This document shows, one piece after another, positions 6,977-14,094 of a DNA stretch of 35,048 bases (its first letter is position 1; each line of letters starts with the position of its first letter). A program made the translations under genes and the position numbers. The notes below the pieces were generated by a model. That model had not been told where the DNA came from, searched no databases, and saw only the letters and a program-made list of their open reading frames with translations. Source of the stretch: JAXHUH01 sp034211175 (GTDB lineage Bacteria > Actinomycetota > Acidimicrobiia > Acidimicrobiales > CAIXPF01); assembly GCA_034211175.1 (NCBI GenBank), contig JAXHUH010000176.1, forward strand, positions 1-35,048, given 5' to 3'.

Positions 6977-7993
6977 TCAGCCGTCCCGGTCGAAGAAGCC
7001 CGTCCCCAGGAGGTGGGCCACCTCGGGTTCGAGCAGCGTCGCCCCCGGCGGCTCGGTCGTCTCCATGATCGAGCCGCGGCACTCCGGGTCGGGAGCGAGC
7101 CCGTCCTCGCAGGGATGGCCGAGCCCGAAGGTGTGGCCGAGCTCGTGACCGATCGCGTACGCCGCGTTTGCGCACTCCGGCCCCGGCACCCCGGAGGCCG
7201 GGCACCACACGCTCGTCGCCCGGGGTGGGGCCACGGCGAACGGTGGCCGCGCCGCGGCGCCGTACCAGTCATCCGAGCCGTCGCCGGTGTGGATCGAGAT
7301 GACCACACGGAGCTGGTCGGGAGGGTCGCCGAGCTCGGAGCGGTAGGCGTCGATCGCCTCCGCCAGCAGCTCGTACCGCAGCCCTTCCTCCGTGGTGTCA
7401 CGCGAGATGCGGGCCCAGGACGCGGCGTCGCGGTCGGTCCGGACGACGAGCGGCTGCAACATCCGATACCGCGCGCCGACGTGGACCTCGTACCACGCCG
7501 CGACCGTTGCGAGGACGCTCTCGAACCGTGCGAGTCCGTCGCGAACGCCGTCGATGTCGAAGAGGTGGTCGGAGGAGACGAGCATGACGGGCAGCACCGC
7601 CGGCGCCGCCGCCTCGAGCTCGACCGCCGCCCAGTCGAAGGCGTGCACCCCGGTCGTCGCCAGCTGGTGGGTCGGTCCGTACTGGGTGCGAACGGCACGG
7701 GCCAGGTCGAGCACTCGGCGGTCCCCGCCGACGCTGGCCGCCCACGAGTACAGGTGGTCGCCCTCGAGCACGACCTCGGCGCCGGGGCCGTACTGGTCGA
7801 CCGCAGCCCGCCGCAGGTCGATCGGATGGTACGGATCGGTCACGAAGTCCCGAACCACCGCAGGCTCGGCTTGCGCGGCCCCGACGTCGGAGGGCATCGC
7901 CGCGCCGGCCGACGCAGAAGCGCCGGCCAGGACCGCCGCTGCGCTTGCGCACGCGGCCCACGCCGCGCCGAGTCGAGTCCGCTGCCTCGCCAT
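6977..7993 (-). CDS. Secreted zinc metalloprotease (HExxHxxGxxH)
   Basis: A 338-residue protein with a signal peptide (RTRLGAAWAACASAAAVLAG and an Ala-rich cleavage region near residue 33). The active-site motif HELGHTFGLGH (about residues 283-293) supplies three zinc-binding histidines and the catalytic Glu. SIMETTEPP (about 309-317) supplies the Met-turn of a metzincin-like fold. Four cysteines cluster around the active site (VWCPAS, PECANA, HPCED, DPECRG) and may form disulfides. The N-terminal half is unfamiliar apart from MLVSSDHLFDIDGVRDGLARFE. The protein probably acts outside the cell; its substrate is unknown. The ATG giving MARQRTRLG is preferred over one 21 codons upstream because it starts a normal signal peptide. 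Confidence 0.82.
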   Translation of the reverse strand: MARQRTRLGAAWAACASAAAVLAGASASAGAAMPSDVGAAQAEPAVVRDFVTDPYHPIDLRRAAVDQYGPGAEVVLEGDHLYSWAASVGGDRRVLDLARAVRTQYGPTHQLATTGVHAFDWAAVELEAAAPAVLPVMLVSSDHLFDIDGVRDGLARFESVLATVAAWYEVHVGARYRMLQPLVVRTDRDAASWARISRDTTEEGLRYELLAEAIDAYRSELGDPPDQLRVVISIHTGDGSDDWYGAAARPPFAVAPPRATSVWCPASGVPGPECANAAYAIGHELGHTFGLGHPCEDGLAPDPECRGSIMETTEPPGATLLEPEVAHLLGTGFFDRDG

Positions 7994-8201
7994 CACACCA
8001 TCCCCGCTGGTCCCGCGTCGGTGAGTACGAGGAACTCCGCGCTCTGTGTGATACATGACCTCGCAGGGTGAGGTGCTGGAAGGCTTCCCGCCGGCGCGTC
8101 CATCGGTTCCCGGGAGACGGCGACCTTTCGGTGCCCCGACCGGATGTCGTCAGGATGAGGCAAGATCGATGTGACGTTCGTCGGGTTCGAGGAGGAGACA
8201 C

Positions 8202-9683
8202 GTGAGCGTCGGAGCAGGGACCGACACGACCGAGGCCCACCTCGAGCAGCGATGCCGGGCCGCAGCGGACGCAGCGGCCCCGTTGGGAGCCACGTCGCAC
8301 GCCGTGCGGGCCCGCTGGCTCAGCGTGGTGGCCGATGCGCTCGACGACGCCGTCGACGACCTCGTGGCCGTGGCCGACGAGGAGACGGCGCTCGGCGACG
8401 CCCGCCTGCGCGGGGAGGTGGCCCGAACCACCGGCCAGCTCCGCATGTTCGGCGACGTCATCGCCGAGGGCTCCCACCTCGACGCCATCGTCGACCACGC
8501 GGACCCGCACGCCACGCCACCGAAGCCCGACGTACGCCGGATGGTGGTGCCGATCGGGCCGGTCGCCGTGTTCGCCGCGAGCAACTTCCCGTTCGCGTTC
8601 TCCGTCGCCGGGGGCGACACCGCATCGGCGCTCGCCGCCGGCTGCCCGGTCGTCGTGAAGACCCACCCCGGTCACCCCCGCACCTCGGAGGCCGTGGCCA
8701 CGATCGTCGTCGACTCGCTGGCCGCCGCCGGGGCGCCGGAGGGCACCTTCGGGCACGTGTCGGGCTTCGAGGCGGGCAGCCTCCTCGTGACCCACCCCCG
8801 CATCCGGGCCGTCGGGTTCACCGGCTCCGTCGCCGGGGGCCGCGCGCTCCACGACCTGGCCGCCTCGCGGCCCGACCCGATCCCGTTCTACGGGGAGCTG
8901 GGCAGCATCAACCCGGTCGTCGTCACGCCGGCGGCCGCGGCGAAGGAGGCCGCGTCGATCGCCGAGGGCCTCGTCGGCTCGTTCACCCTCGGGGTCGGCC
9001 AGTTCTGCACCAAGCCCGGGGTCGTGCTCGTCCCCGCCGGCGCCGACTTCGCCGAGCACGTCGTCGCCGCGCTCGGCGACGCCGCCGGGGCCACGATGCT
9101 CGACGAGCGCATCGCCGCCGGGTTCCGGGCCGGGCTCGAGCGCCTCGGCTCCACCGCCGGCGTCGAACGGCTGGCCGGACCGGCCGCGGACCTCAGCTCG
9201 GGGCGCAACGGCGTGGCGAGCGTGTTCGCGGTCGACGCCGCCGTCGTGGCCGACACCCCGGAGCTGGTGCGCGAGGAGTGCTTCGGTCCCGCGGTCGTGC
9301 TCGTTCGCTACCGCGACGACGAGGAGCTGGGCCGGGTCCTCGACGTGGCGGAGGGCAACCTCACGGCGACGCTGTGGGCCACCGAGGCCGAGGCGACCGA
9401 CGGACACGTGGCCGCGCTCCTCGAACGCCTGGCCACGCTCGCCGGCCGGGTGATCTGGCGGGGCTGGCCGACCGGGGTCGCGGTCAACTGGGCGATGCAC
9501 CACGGCGGCCCGTGGCCGGCGACGACCGCGCCGCTGCACACGTCGGTCGGGGCGATGGCCATCCGCCGCTTCCTCCGGCCGGTCGCCTTCCAGGACCTGC
9601 CCGACGCCCTGCTGCCGCCCGCGCTCCAGGAGCCCAACCCGCTCCACATCTGGCGTCGGGTCGACGGCCAGCTCGTGCGCTGA
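8202..9683 (+). CDS. NADP-dependent aldehyde dehydrogenase, ketoglutarate-semialdehyde type
   Basis: A 493-residue aldehyde dehydrogenase. The GTG start follows a strong GGAGGAG four bases upstream. Key residues are ASNFPFAFS with N128, VVKTHPGHP with K153 (cofactor binding), the loop GFTGSVAGGRAL, GELGSINPVVV with E232, and GQFCTKPG with the catalytic C269. GSINP, QFCTKPG and the C-terminal NPLHIWRRVDG are typical of the 2,5-dioxovalerate (alpha-ketoglutarate semialdehyde) dehydrogenase group, which oxidises the product of pentose, sugar-acid or hydroxyproline breakdown to 2-oxoglutarate. No dehydratase or other pathway gene is adjacent, so the exact substrate remains an inference. Confidence 0.86.
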   Translation: MSVGAGTDTTEAHLEQRCRAAADAAAPLGATSHAVRARWLSVVADALDDAVDDLVAVADEETALGDARLRGEVARTTGQLRMFGDVIAEGSHLDAIVDHADPHATPPKPDVRRMVVPIGPVAVFAASNFPFAFSVAGGDTASALAAGCPVVVKTHPGHPRTSEAVATIVVDSLAAAGAPEGTFGHVSGFEAGSLLVTHPRIRAVGFTGSVAGGRALHDLAASRPDPIPFYGELGSINPVVVTPAAAAKEAASIAEGLVGSFTLGVGQFCTKPGVVLVPAGADFAEHVVAALGDAAGATMLDERIAAGFRAGLERLGSTAGVERLAGPAADLSSGRNGVASVFAVDAAVVADTPELVREECFGPAVVLVRYRDDEELGRVLDVAEGNLTATLWATEAEATDGHVAALLERLATLAGRVIWRGWPTGVAVNWAMHHGGPWPATTAPLHTSVGAMAIRRFLRPVAFQDLPDALLPPALQEPNPLHIWRRVDGQLVR

Positions 9684-9707
9684 GCCGTCGGCACGGCGCG
9701 ACCGGGC

Positions 9708-12191
9708 TCACTCCATGACGCGCAGCGTGTCGGGGATGTCCATGCGCGACACGCGGCGGACGAGGAACAGCGGCGCGGCGGCAACCGCCAGGACGCCGAC
9801 GATCGCGGCGATGACGAGCGTCGCCGGCGCGACGTAGAGGCTCATGCCCAGGTCGGGCAGCGTGGTCGAGCCGAGCGACTGGAGCATCCAGCCGATGAAC
9901 ACGAACCCGGTGGCGACGCCGATCGCGGTGGCGGCGACGCCGATGAGCACGCTCTCCTTGACGACGAGCGCCAGGACGGTGCGGACCGGCAGTCCGAACG
10001 CCCGCATCGTGGCGTGCTCGCGGCGCCGCTCCTCGACCGTGATCCGGGTGGCGTTGAACGCGATCAGCAGGGCCAGGGACACGACCGCGACCGCGGCGAT
10101 CGCGAGGATGCCGACGATCTGGGTCATGGCCTCGTCGAACCCCTCGCGGATGCGGCCGACCGCCTGGCTCGACGCCACGCCGTCGAGGCCGAACACCTCG
10201 CGCTGGACATCGGCGCGCTCGAACCCCGCCGCGGGGTAGGCGTCGAGCAGGTTCGTCGTCCCCGCGAGCCCGAACCGGTCGGCGCGGGCGAGGTCCAGGT
10301 AGGCGAACGTCCGGATCGGGTTGGCGTGGATCGCGCTCACGACGAGCTCGGACTCGGTGAGGGTGAACCCGCCGCCGGCCCGTCGGGTGGGGTGGCGGAG
10401 CACCACCGGGTCGCCGAGGCCGACGCCGAGATCGGAGGCCGCCTTGTCGGCCAGGACCACGCCCCGGGCCGCGCCGTCGGGCACGGCGCGCTCGATGGTC
10501 GGTGACCACGCGGCGCCGTCGAGGTCGAGCAGCTCGACGAGCAGGTCGAGCTCGTCGTCAGCGGCAGTCGTGGCGTCCGTTGCGTGCGCGGTGACCGGGA
10601 GCCGGAGCGCGACGTCGGTGCGGCCGACCGCGGGCGCGTCGGCGACGGCGGCGACCGCCTCCGAGCCGACGTCATGGAATCCGTCGAGCTGGACGAGGAC
10701 CCGCTCGGGATCGCCCTTCGTCAGCTCGTCGCCGGCCCGTTCCATCGTGCGGTTGACGCTGTCGAGCAGGCCGAGCACCCCGACGAGGGCGGTGATGGCG
10801 ACGCCGACCCCGACGGCGGTGAGGACGGTGCGGCGCGGCGTGCGCAGGACGTTGCGCAGCGGCAGCTGGGTGAGGCTCGTTCCCGGGAGGCGGATCCGGC
10901 CGGTCCAGTCGGTGAGCCGGCTGGTCTTGGCGCTCAGGTGCCCGGTGCGGATCGCCTCGATCGGCTCGACGCGCACGGCCCGCAGCACCGGCAGGGCGCT
11001 GGCCACGACGGGGACGAGGACACCCAGCGCTGCCGCCCGGGCGTAGACGCCGGCCTGGAACGGGGTGCGGTACGCGGGCAGCGGGAGGACCGACTCGAGC
11101 AGGCCGCGCATCGCCCCGCCGACGAGCAGGCCCACACCGACGCCGGCGACGGTGCCGAGCAGCGCGACCTGGGCGCCCACCAGCAGCGGTCGGACGGCGA
11201 GACGCCGACGCGGCACCCCGAGCGCCATGCCGATGCCGATCTCGCGGCGCTGCGCCTCGACGATGCGGCTGATGAGGTTGAACGCGGCCAGGGCCGCGGC
11301 GAACAGCACGAGCCCGGACAGGACGTTCCACAGGCGCTGGTCGTTGTCGATGTCCTCGTAGAGGACGCGCACCGCTGTGGCGTCGTCGCGGTCGGTCACG
11401 GTGGCGCTCACCCCGACGGCGTCGACCGCGGCGATGAGCTGGTCGCGCACGCGGTCGCGGTCGGCCCCGTCGGCCAGCCGCACGACGAGGTCGTTGACGG
11501 CGCCGTCGCGGCCGACGAGCCCCTGGGCCGAGGCCAGCGGCAGGTAGACGATGGCGAGGTCGCCCTCACTGAAGATGGCGCCCTCGGGACCCTCGTAGAA
11601 GAAGTCCTCGGGGGCCGTGCCGAGTGCCGTGTAGTCGACCGTGTGCCCACCGGCGATCTCGAAGGAGCCCGACGGTGCCAGCCCGTGGTGGTCGGCGAAC
11701 TTGGTCTCCAGCACGGCGTCGCCGCCGGCGGCGCCGCCACCGGGATCGGGTGCGTCGCCGTCGGTGATCCACAGCTCGTCGACGCCGGTCTCGCCGAGCG
11801 GCATGCCCACGAGCCGGGCCACGGCCAGGACCGACTCGTCGCCGGCCGTCGCGTCGACCTGGCTGTCGACGACGAGCCGCTCGTGGGCCGCCACGACCGA
11901 GTCCGCATCGGGCATGGTGGCGATGCCGGCGGCGAGCGTGCCCTCGTCGACGAAGGTGCCCGGGCTCAGCTCGACCCGCAGGTCGTGCATGGCGAGCTGG
12001 TCGAAGCTCGCGTCGTTCGACAGGCGGCGCCACGTCGCCGTGCTGCCGAGGCCGGCGTAGACGCCGGTGCCGATGGCGAGGACGAGCGCGATGGCAACGA
12101 CTGCGACCCAGTGCCGTCGCAGGTCGCGCCACGACCAGCGCAGCCATAGACCGCGCGACGACGGCAGGCCGCCGCGGGTGGTGGTCACCAC
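9708..12191 (-). CDS. FtsX/MacB-type ABC transporter permease, two FtsX domains
   Basis: An 827-residue membrane protein with the duplicated architecture of large actinobacterial FtsX-like permeases. A first membrane segment (VAVVAIALVLAIGTGVYAGL) is followed by a ~240-residue outer domain. Three membrane segments come next (WNVLSGLVLFAAALAAFNLI; LVGAQVALLGTVAGVGVG; LGVLVPVVASALPVLRAV), with the cytoplasmic RREIGIGMALGVPRRRL loop. A second copy then begins around RNVLRTPRRTVLTAVGVG and ends with three more segments and ERRREHATMRAFGLPVRTVL. Such permeases couple ATP hydrolysis to mechanical work or export in the envelope. The GTG start overlaps the end of the ATPase gene, so the two are translationally coupled. 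Substrate unknown. Confidence 0.88.
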   Translation of the reverse strand: MVTTTRGGLPSSRGLWLRWSWRDLRRHWVAVVAIALVLAIGTGVYAGLGSTATWRRLSNDASFDQLAMHDLRVELSPGTFVDEGTLAAGIATMPDADSVVAAHERLVVDSQVDATAGDESVLAVARLVGMPLGETGVDELWITDGDAPDPGGGAAGGDAVLETKFADHHGLAPSGSFEIAGGHTVDYTALGTAPEDFFYEGPEGAIFSEGDLAIVYLPLASAQGLVGRDGAVNDLVVRLADGADRDRVRDQLIAAVDAVGVSATVTDRDDATAVRVLYEDIDNDQRLWNVLSGLVLFAAALAAFNLISRIVEAQRREIGIGMALGVPRRRLAVRPLLVGAQVALLGTVAGVGVGLLVGGAMRGLLESVLPLPAYRTPFQAGVYARAAALGVLVPVVASALPVLRAVRVEPIEAIRTGHLSAKTSRLTDWTGRIRLPGTSLTQLPLRNVLRTPRRTVLTAVGVGVAITALVGVLGLLDSVNRTMERAGDELTKGDPERVLVQLDGFHDVGSEAVAAVADAPAVGRTDVALRLPVTAHATDATTAADDELDLLVELLDLDGAAWSPTIERAVPDGAARGVVLADKAASDLGVGLGDPVVLRHPTRRAGGGFTLTESELVVSAIHANPIRTFAYLDLARADRFGLAGTTNLLDAYPAAGFERADVQREVFGLDGVASSQAVGRIREGFDEAMTQIVGILAIAAVAVVSLALLIAFNATRITVEERRREHATMRAFGLPVRTVLALVVKESVLIGVAATAIGVATGFVFIGWMLQSLGSTTLPDLGMSLYVAPATLVIAAIVGVLAVAAAPLFLVRRVSRMDIPDTLRVME

Positions 12192-12961
12192 TGGAGCTCC
12201 GTGACGTCGGCCTTGCCACCCGGCGGGGGCCCGTCGGAGACGATGCGACCGCTGGACAGCTCGATCACCCGGTCCGCGACCCGGGAGATCTCCCGGTTGT
12301 GGGTCACGACGAGCACGGTCATGCCGGCACGCGCCTGCTCTTCGAGCACCCCGAGGATCTGCACGCCGGTGCGGAAGTCGAGCTCGCCGGTCGGTTCGTC
12401 GGCGAGCAGGATCGGGTTGCCGGTGGCCAGCGCCCGGGCGATCGCCACCCGCTGCTGCTCGCCACCCGAGAGCTGGTGGGGGAAGTGGCGGAGGCGGCCG
12501 CTGAGGCCGACGCGCTCGAGCGCCTCGGCGGCCCGGTCGGCTGAGTCGTCGCGCCGGGCGGCGTCGGCCCCGAACCGCACGTTCTCGAACGCGGTGAGGC
12601 CCGGGAACAGGTTGAACGTCTGGAAGACGAAGCTCACCGTGCTGCGGCGCAGCGCCGCCCGCGTCTTCTGCGACGCGTCGGTGAGATCGACGCCGGCGAC
12701 CCGCACCGAGCCGGCCGTCGGCGTATCCAACGACCCGATCAGGTTCAACAGGGTCGTCTTCCCGCAGCCCGACGGGCCGAGGATGACGACGAACGCCGCC
12801 TCGTCCACGTGGAGGCTGACCTCGTCGATGGCGGTGACATCGACATCACCGACCCGGTAGCGCTTCGTCACCTCGTCGAGGTCGATGCGGGTTCCTTCGT
12901 GGCCGATGCGCGCGTCCACCGTCGCAACAGCGCCCGGCGAAGCCGTTACGTCTGCCGACAT
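12185..12961 (-). CDS. ABC transporter ATPase, LolD/MacB type
   Basis: A 258-residue ATP-binding subunit. It shows Walker A GPSGCGKTT (62-70), the Q-loop FVFQTFNLFPGLTAFENV, signature LSGGEQQR (164-171), Walker B ILLADEPTGELD (from 184) and the switch histidine in VVTHN. FNLFPGLTAFENV and ADEPTGELD are the usual features of the MacB/LolD/FtsE subclass, which works with FtsX-like permeases rather than classical importers. The gene is first in the pair; its end overlaps the permease start by seven bases. I use the ATG giving MSADVTASPG. A GTG five codons upstream is also possible. Confidence 0.9.
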   Translation of the reverse strand: MSADVTASPGAVATVDARIGHEGTRIDLDEVTKRYRVGDVDVTAIDEVSLHVDEAAFVVILGPSGCGKTTLLNLIGSLDTPTAGSVRVAGVDLTDASQKTRAALRRSTVSFVFQTFNLFPGLTAFENVRFGADAARRDDSADRAAEALERVGLSGRLRHFPHQLSGGEQQRVAIARALATGNPILLADEPTGELDFRTGVQILGVLEEQARAGMTVLVVTHNREISRVADRVIELSSGRIVSDGPPPGGKADVTELQW

Positions 12962-13202
12962 GCGCGCAGTGTCCACCCGGAACCGTCCCCCGACCAGGGC
13001 ACTACGTCAGGGCCACCCGACGGATCGGCGTCCACCATCCGGTTGACCCGCCATCGGTCGTGGGAGGCCGTCGGCGGTGGTTGGGACGGCGGGCGGGGCC
13101 TCGGCCCGACGCCCGGGGCCGCGCACCGCGTGACCTCCGCCTCTGGTCTGCGAGCGGTGGTGCCGCCATCGTCGAACGGGACGAGAAGCGAGGGGGACGA
13201 CC

Positions 13203-13607
13203 ATGGACGTTCACGGAGGACGCATCCTGCTCGTCACGCCGGCCGACACCGGCGAGTTCGCGGCGAGCACCCTGGAGAAGCTCGACCACCCGGTCACGAC
13301 CTGCCACGGACCGAGTCCGGGCGAGCCGTGCCCGATGCTGCGCGACGGCGACTGCCCGATGTTCGACGAGGCCCACGGGATCGTGTTCGGCCTCGACCTC
13401 GGTCGGCCCGAGCACCGGGCCATCCTGGGCGAGTACGAGGCGCACGTCCGCCGGTCGGGCCGGGAGGTGCCGCTGCGTGTCGTGACCGCGACGCCGGCGA
13501 CCGAGGAGCTCAAGGAGCTGTTCGCCGACGCCATCGTGTGGGACCACGACCCGTCGGTCGCCGAGCTCGACGGGTTCGCGGCGTCGGTCGAGGCCGCCGA
13601 CCGCTGA
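13203..13607 (+). CDS. Conserved actinobacterial protein with three cysteines, function unknown
   Basis: A 134-residue soluble protein preceded by GCGAGGGGG. Its pattern is a Rossmann-like start (GRILLVTPADTGEFAASTLE), then a cysteine-rich turn with C34, C43 and C51 (CHGP, PCPML, DCPMF), AHGIVFGLDLGRPEHRAIL, a strand VPLRVVTA and LDGFAASVEAADR at the end. I remember similar conserved hypothetical proteins in actinobacteria with the same Cys spacing and AHGIVF...LD...HRAIL core. The three thiols could bind a metal or be redox-active, but no function is established. It lies head-to-head with the ABC transporter operon, and a hairpin terminator follows it. Confidence 0.75.
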   Translation: MDVHGGRILLVTPADTGEFAASTLEKLDHPVTTCHGPSPGEPCPMLRDGDCPMFDEAHGIVFGLDLGRPEHRAILGEYEAHVRRSGREVPLRVVTATPATEELKELFADAIVWDHDPSVAELDGFAASVEAADR

Positions 13608-13630
13608 CCGTTCCGATCCGCCCCGGCGCC

Positions 13631-13655
13631 CGGCCGCCACGTTCGTTGGCGGCCG
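13631..13655 (+). terminator. Perfect 9-bp hairpin terminator
   Basis: CGGCCGCCA (13631-13639) pairs with TGGCGGCCG (13647-13655) around a 7-base loop, 23 bases past the stop of the Cys-containing protein. It has no U-tract, but stem strength and position suit a terminator. Confidence 0.55.
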
Positions 13656-13746
13656 TCGGGGCGAACGGTGGCGGGGGGAACGTCCGAACGCCCGTGTGAC
13701 CGGGGCATGGGCGCCGGGGATACTCGTTGTGTCGAAGGGGGACGCA

Positions 13747-14094
13747 ATGCTGCCCACGGCGCGGAACCGGTTCGTTCTCGTGCTCGCCGCGATCACCTCC
13801 GCGGTCGGAGCGCTGGATGCCGCGTTCAGCCGCGAGTGGGACCTCTTCGCCGTGTTCGCCCTGACCCTGCTGCTGCTCGTCGTGCTCCTGGTGCAGCTCG
13901 GTGGTCGACGCCAGACGGTGCTCCTGCGCGCCGATCTCGTGGCGTGGCTCCGTGCCCGCGCCAGCCGGACCGGTGAACCGATGGAGGCCGTGGCCGAGCG
14001 GGCGATCGCCACGTACCGGCTCGTCTACGACGAGGACGCGGCCGGGGACGGCGCGGCCGCCGCGGCGGACCACGAGCACACCCGGTCGGGGTGA
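13747..14094 (+). CDS. Two-TM membrane protein with a ribbon-helix-helix-like C-terminal segment
   Basis: A 115-residue protein with two membrane helices (FVLVLAAITSAVGALDAAF; LFAVFALTLLLLVVLLVQL) and a cytoplasmic tail. The tail reads QTVLLRADLVAWLRARASR followed by TGEPMEAVAERAIATYRL, a short strand followed by two helices. This closely resembles a ribbon-helix-helix (CopG/Arc-like) unit. An RHH segment directly tethered to the membrane would be unusual, and the tail may instead be a simple dimerisation element. The stop overlaps the next gene's GTG by four bases (GTGA), so it is probably translated together with the phosphotransferase. The ATG is chosen from position after GAAGGGGGACGCA. 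Confidence 0.6.
   Translation: MLPTARNRFVLVLAAITSAVGALDAAFSREWDLFAVFALTLLLLVVLLVQLGGRRQTVLLRADLVAWLRARASRTGEPMEAVAERAIATYRLVYDEDAAGDGAAAAADHEHTRSG

Noticed and set aside
7398..9647. A ~750-codon open frame on the minus strand
   Set aside because: It is antisense to the aldehyde dehydrogenase and out of frame with the metalloprotease. The product is low-complexity Arg/Gly/Ala, as expected from high-GC shadow frames.
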